A DNA stretch of 64,000 nucleotides from the NCBI GenBank assembly GCA_964030475.1, contig CAXIPT010000002.1, positions 9,816,984-9,880,983 of the forward strand, given 5' to 3'. The position numbers and the translations under genes are program-made. The DNA is from Tethya wilhelma (Eukaryota; Porifera; Demospongiae; Tethyida; Tethyidae). Numbering within the stretch: the stretch's first letter is position 1; every line of letters starts with the position of its first letter. Shown here piece by piece: positions 31,604 through 45,150 of this stretch. The notes beneath the pieces are model-generated. The model worked only from the letters and a program-made list of their open reading frames with translations, did not search any database and was not told where the DNA came from.

Positions 31604-32747
31604 ATGGATACTTTTGGAAAAGTAAAGTTTCTAGTGGTAGCCTACTTCTTTATGGTAGTATGGACCGTCTTGTCCTCTGTGAAACTACTCTGGGCCATCA
31701 TCAAGCATCCTTTTCTCGCTTTCAAGAAAAGTAAGAGGCTTGTCCCACCTGCCTGCATGACCGACCCCTCTCTGGGCAAGCACGAATATGTCACAGCAAA
31801 TGGCGTCAAGTTTCACTGTGTCACTTCTGGAGATGATTCAAAGCCACTTTTACTACTTCTTCATGGCTTTCCAGAGGTATGTACAGCACAGTACTGACAG
31901 TCTGTAACTTTAAATGCATTGGTGCATCAATGTCTTTTTTTTCCTTTTTTTCCCCTGTTCACTCACACACACATATCAGTTCTGGTTTTCATGGCGTCAC
32001 CAGATTCGTGAGTTCAGCAAGGATTACCATGTTGTAGCTGTCGACCTTCGTGGCTATGGGGAAACAACCAAGCCTCCTAACGTTAGTGATTACACCCTTC
32101 ATATTCTGTGCCAGGACATCGCTGAGCTTGTCCCTGCACTTGGTTACGCTAATTGCATCCTTGTTGGTCACGATTGGGGCGCAGTCATAGCATGGCAGGT
32201 GGCGACAAAACACCCGGACCTTGTCGAGAAGCTGATCGTGCTGAATTGTCCACACGGAAGAGTTTTTCGAAAGTTGCTTGTTGGAACATGGTCTCAGTTT
32301 ATGAAATCGTGGTACATACTCCTGTTTCAGGTTCCAATACTTCCAGAATTCATGTTCTCCATGCGAGACTTTGCTTACTTTAACATTGTCTTTCGTGGGA
32401 GAAAAGCAGGCGTGAGAAATCACAATGCGTTCCCGCCCGACGCGGTCGAAGCTTACAAATACGTCTTTTCCCAGCCTGGTGCTTTAACACCACCCATTAA
32501 CTATATCCGGAATGTTTTAAGCCTCGTGTGTGACAAAGATGATACCCAAGGAAAGATTGTCGACACTCCAGCTCTCTTGATTTGGGGGGAAGACGACTTG
32601 TTTTTGGACTCCTCTTCACTGGAGGAGCATCGAAGTTTTGTGCCGAAACTTTCGATAAAACGTATCCCAAACTGTAGCCACTGGGTCCAACAGGACCAGC
32701 CTGACACCGTGAACCAGTATATGCGAGAGTTCCTCAAGAATGAGTAG
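31604..32747 (+). CDS. EPHX4: Membrane-anchored epoxide hydrolase-like alpha/beta hydrolase
   Basis: Two exons, 31604-31876 and 31980-32747, giving 346 residues. An N-terminal membrane anchor (VVAYFFMVVWTVLSSVKLLW) precedes the hydrolase fold. The oxyanion motif HGFPEFW spans the splice junction. The nucleophile Asp is in GHDWGA (residue about 156), the acid in GEDDLFL and the catalytic His in CSHWVQQDQP. Overall similarity is to EPHX4/EPHX3 rather than to soluble EPHX2, so an ER-membrane enzyme acting on lipid epoxides is likely. The YIYVFSQPGAL...PINYIRN-like block is typical of this group. Paralogy within EPHX3/4 is not settled. Confidence 0.88.
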
Positions 32748-33367
32748 GTGAATTTTGAAGACCACATGGCTGAAGAGTTGAAGTACATTTAGTTAAAACA
32801 TCTTTTCTTACCATGCATTCACAATACATTAATTGTTGCACACGTTCCTACATCTGTTGACCTTTGTCGTGCATTGTATATGATCACTAGGGAATAGTAA
32901 TCATTCTGTGATAGGACAATGGCTATTGTATTGTATTTTTGACCTTAATTTGATTTGTGTATTATGTTCTAAAACCACGCACACGATAGTGTAGTATGCT
33001 GCTTTTATCGTTTGTTATTACTGCTGTGAAATGATTTTAATAATCGTTTTATGATCCATTAAGTTTTGTTGCTCTTTTTGCTCCCCTGTGCCACTCTATT
33101 GATTCGTTAACCCCCCACACGAGGAAATTTGATGCACGGCTAAACTACTCACCATCCATAACCTTAATGCATGCACACATGTGTCATGATCAACAAACAT
33201 GCATGCATGACAAACAATTGCACACATGCACACTACATACAATATAATTATGGTACGATATTATAGAATTGATGCATTTAATATTGCTGCTTGTGTTAGC
33301 GTATAGAACCAGATCTAGAGCCAGGACTAAGTAAGATAAAGAAGATTTCTGGTATAGCGGTTCAAAT
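32748..33367. other. Intergenic region before the IP3R-N/FH3 gene
   Basis: AT-rich, with a gcatgc/acacatg-rich stretch near 33165-33240. No gene seen. The last 100 bp should hold the promoter of the next gene. Confidence 0.45.
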
Positions 33368-36300
33368 ATGGAGTCCAGTTTATGTTTTGGTGACAAAGTA
33401 ATGCTCGCTGTCAAAAACAGTGAAGAAACTGTCCAATTTTCACAAAATGATGACCAGCAAATGGAAAGATTAGATTGTAAGTCACTGCTGTGCTATGCTA
33501 ATATTGACTACTTATCGACTTAGCATATTATTCTATGGTTGATTATTCTATGGTAAACTATAGAGTCAGAGATCAATGTATTATCTTCAAACTTAACTTT
33601 AAATGCTTCCTTTTAGCTCTGACACTACAAGTAATGGCAGTGAAGACATTTGAAGCACAGAACAAGTTTCTTGAGTTGAAGGGGAACCAAGAGAACAGGT
33701 TCGAATTCCTAAACGTACACACACACATGCAGCTGACTCACATATCAATTGACCATGCATGCTTATACTACAAAATCTTTAGCCCAGCATCAGAAAAGGA
33801 TCCTTTACTTCATCTGGCAAAAGTGAGTGGTTATAACTCAGTGACTAGTATATAAATGAATGCTAAGTAGCTACCACTGTCACCATGGCAATACTGGTCT
33901 GTATTACATATGCAGATCGCAGCACAGCTTGAAGAGATGGACAACATTGCTCAACAGGAGAGAAAGAATGGCACAGATATCTACTATGGTGACAAGATAC
34001 AGGTCAGTCACAATGATCAGGTAGTTATGAATTCACATGCTGGAAATAAGGATCTCTAAAGTCAAGTTAGGTTACGTTATTTGGTCAGATGATAACCCAT
34101 GCATATACATGTGATTTCTTTTGGCCATAGCTACAAGATATTGAGTCAAAGATGTACATGGCTATAGGGAATGGTGAATCGTCTCTAAGTCAAGAAGTCC
34201 AGCTGAAGGCCAGTGGTGATGCAGAGGTATATACACACTGTACATGTATTACTGACCTGTAATAGGCATGCATAGTGATTATAGCCTAATAGGTAATGCT
34301 TTGTACATGTGTTCTGTTGCATGAATAGGTGTCTTTTGTGAACATTGGAAATGGGTCTAACTGTGTATTTGAAATCGTTTCTCTTGATGACAGTCTGACG
34401 TTTTTAGACAAGGTATGTATAATTATAAGATAAAACCATGCATAATTTATGCTCAGGTTTGAATTATTCTAACCATTAAGCCTTCACTTGTAATGTTTAC
34501 TATACTAGGTATGCTATGGACAAGAAGTGCTTCTTCGTAGTGATGCTAAAATCGAACTTCTGGCAACATTGTAAGCATTAGTTATGTACATACGTACATG
34601 CAGTGCTGTAAAAACTTAACTGCATGCATACTATATAGTTTTATTCCCTTATTCTTAGCTCTCCAGATGCAAACGAACCAGTTGCTCCACCATATCAGCC
34701 TGATAATGAAGAAGACACTCCTTCTCCAACTCTGTCATCCTCGCAATCAACTTCATCTTTGCCAGCTGAAGAAGTGCCATCTACTGCCACAATGTTTGAA
34801 GATAGTGAATCAAGCTTAGCAGCTGCTAGCACCTCATCTCAAAGATACGTAAGCTATAAACTTATGATTGTATAAACTAAAAGCTGGCATGGCTTGTTTG
34901 ATTTGCCTATTTTCTCTAAACTGGCAGAGATCAGATGAAGCTCATGACTTTGTTGAGCAGCTGCTTGGACATGTTAATCCAAAGCTGAAGGCAAAATGGC
35001 TGAGAAAGAAGTACTACAGACACCTTCAACCTATTTCATCACTTCTTACTAATCTACAGCTGAAGCTCTCGGAGGATGAATGGGTGTCCAGCTTTGTTAG
35101 CTCACACAATAAAGGTCATGTGGCTCTTTGTGAGTTGATCAAGGATCTTGCTGATTTTCCTGTAATTGTAAGAAAAGGGAGCAAAATGAAACGACAACTA
35201 CTCAAAAGAGATCCTGTGAGTCCATAATGTTTCATCTTTCATTGAAGTACAGATATATTGATGCGATCTCTATGGTTACTATTTGATCTGTTAACTAGAT
35301 TGATCTTGAATCTGCCCTGATTTGTTTTCTTCTACTTGTCATAAGTAAAGTAAGTAACTGTTAGATCAAGTTAAATAATAACTTTCTTAGTGGATGGTCA
35401 TCATGATATTTTTTTTATAGGATGGATTAGATGCAGTTTGTAGCAGCGATTTCTCTCTGCATGTGTTGGTCCACTGCTTATACAGTCCTCAAATTCAAAG
35501 CAATCCAGTAGTGCACATCCTTGATGTACGTACCATGGCATGTATGCATTCTCTTCAATGCATGCATTCTGTCACCTGACTTTAAGTTTAATATGTGTAT
35601 TATAATATTTGATTTTCAGATATTGTGTGCAGTAATGTCAGTGTCAGCTGCTGATCATAGAAATGTGGTGGAAGTGTTTGATCAGTTCAGAATAGAAAAG
35701 AAATCAAGGACCAAATTTGACGTGATAATATCATCATTGAAAAGCGAAACTGTATCATGCAACTACAAGGTATAATATAGTAATTTTATTATAGTGCGAA
35801 ATTACCTGATATATAAGCCTTTGATAAATTGATACACCCTTATACCCCCCACCCTCAAAATGACTATGCAAATTTAAGAATCTCCTTGCAGCTCTTGCAT
35901 AAACAAAACTTTAAGCACAAAAAATTTGTGATGGTTAACTCAGGGTGTCATGGGTTAGCCCTCTCTTGTTCTCATTTAGCCTTGTTCCCAGGCTTTCCCT
36001 GGTGTATATTTTATATTTTGCGAGTTGCAAAGTTAGGTATACGATGCTAGTTCTCATCATCTTGTTGCTTCAAACAGATTGCTGTTGTGAGGTTCATCAA
36101 CTGTGTGATGGAAACAGCTCCAGAACCAAACAAACGAATCTTGTATCAGCACGAATTCACAGAAGCTGGGTTTAATCCCGATGAATTCAAACTTGACAAA
36201 GTAAGCTATAGTGCCAAATGTATGATGAATGCATTAGCATAAAGTTCACTAATGCTATCATATCTTGCTTAGTTTATGCATACTTCAGAAGATGAAGCTA

Positions 36301-39300
36301 CGAGTCGACAGTTGGTACTTGAATTGGACAAGTGGCGAAATAATTTCATAAATGTTCATCAGTTCATCGAGGAACGAGAAATGTTCAGAAAAAGAGCCAA
36401 TGAAACTTCAGCAATGGTAAAATTAATTTATACATAATTATGTGTGATATACTGAAACAATCTTTGTCATAAGAGTAACAATTTGTATATAGTATGTGCA
36501 TGTGTGTGTCTGTGATTTCATGTCACTGTACATGCATGCAGCTGGAACAAGCTGAAAGACAGCTGGATGATTTTCAATCTCACCAAGAAACCCTTCAAAA
36601 ACATGTAGCCAAGGTAATTCTACCTTTACAGTAACTTTTTACAAATAATTGCTAACTGTAATGTTTGCTGTTTCATTTTCATGTGCCGTCGATCCATAGC
36701 TGACCGAAAAGATGGACTTTGAGAGCTTCAAGAACGAAATGTTTCACCTTCGAAACAAGTCCATTGAAGAAAAGGTAAAATATAAAATTAATTTACTAAG
36801 TGTGGCACTTTACAGTCCATAGCAATTAGTTTAATTCCTGTGTGCATTATAAATTCATAGTTGAAGGAGACACAGAGGAATCTTCAGGAAACTAAATATC
36901 ATCTTCAATCTACTCGTGAAGAGTTAGAGCAGGTACAGCTATAGTATAACTAAATTCGTTGCATGATTATAAAGTACCATGTAGCACAAAATATTGGCGG
37001 AAGTAAAATTTGGCAGATTGTCAAAAATTTCACAATTGGCGGATTTTATTTTGGTGGTAGCACAGGCGGTACGCAGCAATACACTGACATATTCCATATG
37101 TGCCGTGCAAAAATGACTATTTCGTGCATTTAATATTTGACAATCCTTACCTAACTTCCAATCCGCAATATTATAATTCACCAAATTTTGTTCTATACGG
37201 TATTATGTGCATGGTTCACAAACCGCATTTACCACAGGGCAAATCTGAAACCATTGAATCCAAAAAGATCCTATCATCAGATTCAAGAACCTCCGGATCC
37301 AGTCCAGTTCCATCTCATCCCGATACAAGCTCACCTCCTTTAGATGATCAGAAGTCATTGTCAAACCACTCACTGCAGAGTCCCATGGAAGAAAGCCCAT
37401 TATTGAAACATTTCTCAACATTCATGACTTCTACAGCTACTCAACTCACACCAGCAACCCGTATAACTTCATTTTCTCAAACAGATTTGAATGCGAGACC
37501 ACCAGATTTAGATGAATTTGATCCAAACCTGTCTATGATTTCTACAGCTGCTCAACTCACACCAGCAGCACGTAAAAGTTCATTTTCTCAAACAGATTTG
37601 AGTGCAAGAGTACCAAATTTAGATGAATCAGATCTACGCCTACCTATAGCAACTCAACTGACACCAAGAGCACGTAGAAACTCATCTTCTCAAACAGATT
37701 TGTGTGCAAGACTACCAGATTTAGATGAATCTGACTTACGCCTGTCTATAGCTTCTCAACTGACACCAGTAACACGTAGAAATTCATCTTCTCAAACTGA
37801 TTTGAGTGCAAAATTGCCTGATTTGGATGAATCTGATCTACACCGCAAAAGCACTCAAAATTTTACACCCAAACGTAGTACCCAGATGAAACTAACTTCT
37901 GTAGAGACTCAGACAACCCCTTCAATGCCCAAGTTAGTTACTTCTTCTTTACAAGTTGTCATGGAAGATGTAGAAATGAATGAAAATTTTCCTCCTCCCC
38001 CAAACTACATACCCAGTTATCCTGCTTCACCTAATCTTAAAGACATACCCAGTTCTCCCACCTCTCCTATCTCCAAAGACATAACCAATTCTCCCACCTC
38101 ACCTCTCTCCAAAGACATACCCAGTTCTCCCACCTTACCTGGTCACAAAGACATGCACATAACCAGCTCTCCAAACCTACTCACTCCTAAAGACATACCC
38201 AGTTCTCCCAATTCACCTTGTAACAAAGACATACCCAGTTCTCTCAGCATACCTACTCCTAATGACATACCCAGTTCTCCCAATCCACCATCTTCTCCCA
38301 ATTCACTTCACCCTCAAGACATACCCAGTTCACCTCATCCAAAACATCTCACTCCAACAGTGAGTGCTCCTTCAATCTGGCTTCAATCACCCAAAACTAC
38401 TCCTCATGCCTCCAATTTATGTAAGTAAATCTTAATTGAGCTGAAGTGTCTTCAGTTTACGTTAGATCTATTTTTTTATAGCAATTCCTAATTCTGATGA
38501 CGACTCCACACCATTTCCTCAAGTGAAAATCACAACTGATGAAGAGGATACCTTGACTGAGCCATCTATAGAAAATGATACCACACTGTTTACTCAGCAA
38601 GGTAGAGTGTAATATAGTATGATATTATTGTCAAGTTTAATAGTTATACCCCTAGGATCATGCATAAATTATTATTATTCTCTGAAATTGCATTATTTTC
38701 ACTACCTAGCTTGTGCATGATGCCTGAGAGTGATAAAAATATGGTCTCATGTTCTATATATTCATGATAATACACTGCAGGATTAGAACAGCGTCGAAAT
38801 ACTGTTATTGGCTACACTGAACAATCTTCTTTGGCTCCACCTCTTAGGAGAACTCACCGAATCTACTCACTACCTGAGGTGAGATCAAAGGAAAATAATA
38901 TTGCTTGCTCACAATTAATGTTCATATTCTTGCTCAAACCATTTTAATTTGCTCATATGCACGTACAAGCATTTATTGTCATCAAACAAGCCACATACTC
39001 ACATGTTATTGTTGCGTGGCCAGATTTTTATAAAAATTTCTTTGCTCACTTATTGTAGTTCCCTAAATAATGATATAATTATATATACAGTCATGCCATA
39101 TGATTGATGTGAGTGGGACTAAGTTGATTATGGTCAAGCCTATGCACTTTAGCAATTAAATAGGACAAATTCCATTTCCTGAGAATTGCCTATCTTCCTC
39201 ATTGTCAAACTTGATAACTATTTACCATAAAAAATAATGGATTAGAAAATTTATGGTGTGTTATATTTAGTATTAGCCTGCCTTTTCTTTCTAAATTTCA

Positions 39301-39625
39301 GCTTAACATTAATCCTGATGAAGTGGAGAGGGTTATGAATCAAATTGCTGTGATTGATGCCTACATAAAGGGAGTAAGTCACTCAAGTCATACATTATAT
39401 CTACATACATCATATGTGGGTCTGTATGGGGTTACTGAAACTACTATACTATATCTATATATACTGAAAATAAAGTCTCAGTGCAAGCATGAATAATGAT
39501 GTAACGAGTTGGCTCTACAGCCTCGTGGAGCACACGGAGAAACGTCGGGAGACACTGGAAATGTAGTTGATTTGTCTAACAAACACCGTCTAGGATATTC
39601 TGTGGTGGAGCTCATACAACCATGA
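33368..39625 (+). CDS. IP3-receptor N-domain / formin FH3 fusion protein without FH2 (1135 aa)
   Basis: Exons: 33368-33476, 33617-33698, 33783-33822, 33916-34002, 34131-34226, 34329-34412, 34509-34570, 34659-34848, 34928-35215, 35299-35349, 35421-35525, 35620-35769, 36078-36200, 36273-36416, 36542-36613, 36700-36774, 36861-36932, 37238-38420, 38482-38601, 38781-38878, 39302-39373 and 39521-39625; the sum is a multiple of three. Residues 1-187 resemble the N-terminal beta-trefoil of IP3 receptors (LCFGDKVML, EAQNKFLELKG, LLHLAKIAAQLE, YYGDKIQLQDIESKMYMAI, YGQEVLL). Residues 251-537 match the formin GBD/FH3 armadillo region (WVSSFVSSHNKGHVALCELI, ILDILCAVMSVS, FINCVMETAPEP). A coiled coil follows to about residue 610, then Ser/Pro repeats. 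No FH1 polyproline run or FH2 domain is present before the stop. A Rho-GTPase- or calcium-signalling role is inference only. Confidence 0.82.
36945..37205. repeat. Imperfect foldback element in an intron of the fusion gene
   Basis: Ends accatgtagcacaaaatattggcgga and the inverted tccgcaatattat...ttttgttctatacggta pair imperfectly over about 250 bp. It lies between the exons 36861-36932 and 37238-38420. Confidence 0.5.
37430..37846 (+). repeat. Coding tandem repeat: four units of about 35 residues with an SQTD motif
   Basis: Units run ATQLTPxxRxxSxSQTDLxA-RxPDLDExDLxLSI. The four copies are about 105-111 bp each and lie within exon 18 of the fusion gene. Confidence 0.85.
38037..38340 (+). repeat. 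Coding tandem repeat KDIPSSPxxP
   Basis: About nine copies of a 10-14-residue unit, KDIPSSPTSP-like, near the 3' end of exon 18. Low complexity, Ser/Pro-rich. Confidence 0.8.
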
Positions 39626-40144
39626 TTGACGGAGTCAATGCATTGTGGGGACTGAGTAAAATCAGTATGCAAGCTTGTACAAAGAAACTTTTAGTTAAAC
39701 AAACTATATAGTGGTATTTATGCCGGTGGTTATCAGTGTACAATCCGACATTCCGTGACCGTTAATAATTTTTATATTAAAGTTGTAAAAACTGGAAGTT
39801 CACAATAATTTAGTCTTCTACTTACTTCTAGGCATGACAGCCATGAAATATACGCACTGATTCCTTGACAGACGTTGGGGGCGTACGAAGTTATTGTGAT
39901 TTCTATCGCCTAGGGTAGTTTACTAATAACATATTTTGCTAATGACTAAATAAGATTCGGAGTTTGCAAACTACGAAAACTTATTGCGCATTTACGGATA
40001 TCCGGTTCGCGGGAATTCGACGGGCGTGGGCGTGCGCGCATGCGATGCTTGTTGGTGTGCGTTAATTAGAATAACAAGCGCTTTAACTTTTGGCGGGAAC
40101 TCAGCTGACCAGGCAGCAGCTCAGCCAGCAGGCTTGGACACAAA
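39626..40144. promoter_or_regulatory. Intergenic region with GC-rich promoter of the next gene
   Basis: The first 350 bp are AT-rich 3' UTR of the fusion gene. Around 40000-40050 the base composition becomes GC-rich (gggcgtgggcgtgcgcgcatg), which suggests a core promoter about 100 bp before the next ATG. Confidence 0.4.
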
Positions 40145-40421
40145 ATGATCAGGCGCAGACGTTCAGGCATCAGCATCTTAGCCTCTGCCAATGAATCCAA
40201 TGTGGATAGAGTCAGAAAGTCGAGAGAAGATGGAATTATGAAAAGCAAGACCAACAAGCTCAAAATGGTAGCCAGTAGTACGTAAACAAGACTACATGGT
40301 GTTTGATAAATTATTTCAGATGAGATAGTGTTTGAAAAATAAACTGCAGTACAGTTAGGTGTCTTATTATCATGTCTATTTAGCACTTCCTTTCAATCCC
40401 TGCACGTGTATATTTATCCTT

Positions 40422-40501
<80 letters not shown>

Positions 40502-41132
40502 AGAGCCCATTCCCTGAGGTGAGAGGAGTTCCTCTAAAAGAGAATCGTAGATCCCGTCGTTTCTCTGAAGTCAAGAAAAGCCTTCTCTTTGAAGCAGAAG
40601 AAGCTTCTTCTGCTCTGAACAGTCCTGCCGCTAATCACTCTCAATCTTCGTCATCAGTATCCTCCGAGAGGGGAACTGATGTGGGGCACGAGGAACAAGG
40701 GGGCATGGGGGCTAGTCAAACTGGACTGACAGGTTTGATAAGGCCGAGTGATGTTGCTGAACTAGAGAAACAGCTAACACCAAGATCAAAAGGAAGATTC
40801 GAGGAGAGTGAAATGAATGGTATGTCCCTTTTATAAACCTTAGTATTACTGGATCGAGGATAACTATAAGATATACATAGCTTTTACTGTAATGTAAGGA
40901 TTGGTGTGTTTAACATCTGTACATTGTAGTTGACAAATGTACAAAATTACCGTAAATTGGGAAATTTTCTCCTTGAAGTTTTTTTTGCCTCTAATGTGAG
41001 TGGCAATGGTTACACGCGAGAAAATTTTTGGAGAAAAATATGTGACTGAATCGGTTAAAATGATGAAAATAAAGCAAGCAAAAATTTCCCAATGTATGGA
41101 TGTGGTATTTTGACATGACGTGCAAGCATTAA

Positions 41133-41182
<50 letters not shown>

Positions 41183-42934
41183 CACACAGTTCAGAGTCCA
41201 GAGCAGCAGACAGTGGCCATTCGCTCTATGTGGGACAATGTTGTCTCTTGGATGAAGAAGGCAGTTGATATGGTCAGTTATGAAGAGCCTCTGGATGCTG
41301 AGCCAGTTGTAGAAGAGGAGCTGCCTTCCCTGAGCAAGGTATGCAGTGCTCTCAAAGATTCATTTACTGTAGAAGTAGAATTTTAAGTTTTCCTACGTAC
41401 CATTTTATCAATCTTTCATCTTCTCCCTCACAGAAGCGACCCTTAGCTGATGCTAATGTCACCTTACCTGATCCAAAGCTGCCTAGAGTGAGTGAAAAGC
41501 CACGAGGGATCCTTGCTGCTGGTGATGGTGGTAGGAGGAGAGAGAGCATTGGTAGGAGACAGCGAAAGAGAGATGGTAGAAGGATGTCGTCTTTTGAAGG
41601 ACTGAGAGCAACAGCCAAGAAGAATGTTGAGTAAGTGAATAATTTATACTACGATAGTTAAACAAGGGTGCTAGCAACAACCAGTTCAATAGCTGTGTCA
41701 GAAGTAGCGAAGTGATGGATCTCTCGCTTTCTCTCTCTCTCTCTCTCTGAGTGTGAATGGTAGAGAGAATCTTTAATATTGTTTTTTTGCATTATTTTTT
41801 GACCAGATCTGATGGGTTAGTTGAGCTCTTAGACCTCGAACCGATCTCTGAAAAGGAAGAAGAGGCATCTGTCAAAAAGGCCACACCCATTCCTCCACCC
41901 ACTTCTGCAACTTCCACCTCCAATCAACCCAAGCCTAATAACGAATCGACCCCTTCCATCAAATCACCAACGAGCTCTCTTGCAAAGAAACTCGGCAATT
42001 TCTTATCAATGAAATCACCCTCCCAGCAAGGAAGCCCTCAAAAACAGGAGACAAAACCCGCTTCAAAGAAAAGAAGGTCTTTGCTGTCAAAATCGAAAGG
42101 ATCTAGTCTTGATTCTGCAATGGAAGACAGTCAAGATGGCAAAGAGACTTCAAATTCTCCTATGAAATCCAAACAGCCCAGATCATCAAAAGTGCCACTT
42201 TTAGAGCGATCAAAATCTGAACTTTTCATCACATCTTCAGTAGCTTCTGGTTCTAATCCTCCGGTGAAATCAAAGAGAAGAAAATCCCTTTCAAAAATGA
42301 AGACATCCAGTTTAGATTTAGGCCACGAACCCTCAAAATCTGGGGGTAAAGATTTGAAAAAATCATCCTCGAACCCCGAAGGAGTCGATGAGCCTGATTC
42401 AGCAATACCTCCCATTTCTTCGACACAATCGTTCAAAAAAACTCCTGTCAGATTTTCTGCCACAAATTCGTTCATGAAATCGCTTCAAGCACACCAACCG
42501 AAAAACGAAGGATTGAACTCTCTTCTGGATGGGTCGCCAATGACGACTAGTGCTGGCAGTAAGAGTGGTTTCAGTTTCAAGAAGAGAATCAAACGGCCTC
42601 TGCTGAGAGAGTACTATGGCAACAGTGTTAATAGTCCCAACCTCACCGAAGTGCCTAGTGCTTCGATCACCATCAGGAGGAGCCCGCGACTGGCAGGTGA
42701 GAGGTTTGAGATAAATGTGTGTACGTTTTCAACAAAGTTTTTTTATGACTAAAATATTTAAAAAAAACTATAATAATAAGGTTAGAGTTTTGAGATAAAG
42801 TTTTTGAAAAGTTTTTGATGGGGGAAATATTTTTTAGGATCACTGTAATAATATAGCTAATATATAGCTCATCTGGTCACATAGGAATTTAAGTATTTGT
42901 TGTTTTGGTGGAAATTTAACTATGTCGTTTATTN

Positions 42935-42966
<32 letters not shown>

Positions 42967-45150
42967 GCACACACAGGAAGCCATGCCAATCTACAAGAGT
43001 CTAGAGAAGAAGATAGAAGTGTTGAACGAGTTTGTCCAAGTGTGCAGCGAGATGAAGAAAGCGTGCAGTACTTCCCCCCTCTCTGAACAGCCTCTGGAAG
43101 GGGGCATCCATTACTCTGATCTCCACAAGACACTGGCTCTGATAAAGTAAGAAGATGGCCAACAAAATACTTCAGTCTCATTCTCTGATCTCCTGTTTGC
43201 TACTGTTGACGATTATTTTTTTCTTATTGAGCAATAACAACACCAGAGAGCCTGAGAACAAGGCTAAATGTAGTTTTAAGACAAGCTTTGTGCAAACTTG
43301 TGTAGCAAAGATTTGATAAATTATAGCTAGTGTGCAATTTTATACAGAATCTTTGTATGGCATTCACTTCCTGCAGGGAGGATTTTGAAAGCAAGCATCG
43401 TCATTGGGATAGCATTATCTCCACCAATGCTGAGTGAGAAACTTAAAAACATAAATTCTACATACATCTATTGTTTTTGATTTTTTTTTTCTTCTTCTTT
43501 TTTTCTTTTTCTTCTTCTGCTCATTCTCCAGATCGTGGGTGGAGTTGGGTCTTCCCGTTCCCTTCAAGCTGCTGACAACAGCTCGTCTTCATCTCTGTGG
43601 CCTTGTGAAGAGATTTGTTAACCTCACTTTACAAGAGGCCTCCAAGATTAACGGCATCCTACTCACCAACAAGAGCCCACGAACCAACCAGGTACCGGAT
43701 TTCTAAAATTATCCCTATTGCCAATATACTGACTTCTAACTTTGTGGAGAAAATGTTCATGATACAGTACAGTACATGGTCCAATCACAAAATTCAAAAA
43801 AAACCAGTACTGTCAAGTTTGTTTTTAGCATACTAGCTAGTAGTAGTTATCCAGCTTTATCCCTCTTTCTACCCCAATCCACATGATTGAGTGTAGAAAA
43901 AGGCCCAGCTCCCAGCTAGTACTGTAGATATAAATAGTCTATGAGGTTGCTTGTGTGGTTGTTGTGGTTGTTGCTTGTTTATTAGGCTAAAGAAAAACTC
44001 AGGGATTGTCTCAACTTCTTGGTAAAGACACACAGCTACTTCACTCAACCAGAACACACCAAAGAAGCAACCTCAAAAGATGATGGCTCCAAGATGGAGG
44101 AGGACTCTAATAGCCAGCCTGAAGACAGCCAGAGGTCTTGTCTGTTGCAGTTCATGGTGAAAGTTTCGGTTGCCTACATTCGTATTTCGTTGGAACAGTT
44201 TAGTGGATTCATCTCTAAGCTTGGAAGACAGGTTTGGATGAAACCAGTTACTGTACGTGTCCATATCTATCTCTCAGTCTATTATTCATTGCATATGTAC
44301 ACACTATAACCATGTTTTTGTTTGTTTGGTTGGTTATTTGTTTGTTTGTTTGTTTGTTTGTGCAAGCATTGCCAATTTTTTAAAGTGGCAATTTAGAACA
44401 AATTCACTGAAATTTGAATCCTTTCTTCTATGGGCTAATATTTATTTGTCATTAATTTTCTTTACATTTTATATTCAGGATGTTTGTGAAACTTTCGAAG
44501 GCATCTTGAAGATCATCAGTCTTGTGAAAACAATTCTGATAGAACTTCACGATAGAAAGACGGTGCTCAACTCTGGCATTGTAACCCTGCTCTCCGACGC
44601 TGAAGACCTTGGGACGGCCATTTACGACTCCTGTGTCAAATTGATCAGGCATATTGTAAGCAAGGCCGAGACATTTTTCTCAAACCTCACACCACAGCAT
44701 AAAGAGCAGGAATCAAAAGAGGTAAGGAAGATATCTGTTCTTGCTTTGTAGCTACACCAATTGAAGTAAACTGGGAAATCCTGTGTTTAATTTGATCCTT
44801 TTGCATCATAAAATGAATTAAGAAAGACCGTGGTGTATATCTGATGTGAATTTCAAAACATTCTTTTATGAGCACCGTCTTTTAGCAAGACAAATGTAGA
44901 TTCTCTTTTCGATTTTTTTTTATCTGTTGCTAGTATGTTATGTCAGCTTGCTTGGTCAGTAAAAGTTGTTTGCAAAAGAAAACCTTATTTTTGTTCCACT
45001 ATCTCTTACTAGATTGTGCTCTGGATGATGTTTGGATGCAAGTATGTCAATCAGACATTAGAGGCACTAGGTTCTGAGCAGGCTGATGAAAAGGGAGTCA
45101 TAGCTCTGTTGGATGAGCTGCAAGAAATGGAGAACTTGTTGCCTGACTAA
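40145..45150 (+). CDS. Unrecognised basic Ser/Lys-rich protein with helical C-terminus (901 aa)
   Basis: Exons: 40145-40267, 40504-40819, 41190-41338, 41434-41630, 41807-42696, 42981-43146, 43377-43433, 43532-43691, 43986-44252, 44479-44721 and 45013-45150; total 2706 nt. The N-terminus MIRRRRSGISILASANES and a cluster RRRESIGRRQRKRDGRRMSS are strongly basic. Residues 262-560 are disordered and rich in SxxK and RRS motifs, suggesting a phosphorylated nuclear protein. The C-terminal 340 residues look alpha-helical (YKSLEKKIEVLNEFV, ETFEGILKIISLVKTILIEL). The spacing of basic RRxS clusters recalls kinetochore DSN1, but I cannot confirm that. The acceptor of exon 42981 (gaag|cc) is chosen to keep frame; the stronger cag at 42976 would shift it. 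Part of the last exon is duplicated downstream. Confidence 0.7.

Noticed and set aside
37100..37237. Coding sequence upstream of exon 18 of the fusion gene
   Set aside because: It is open by chance; the acceptor at 37237 and the foldback element show it is intron.
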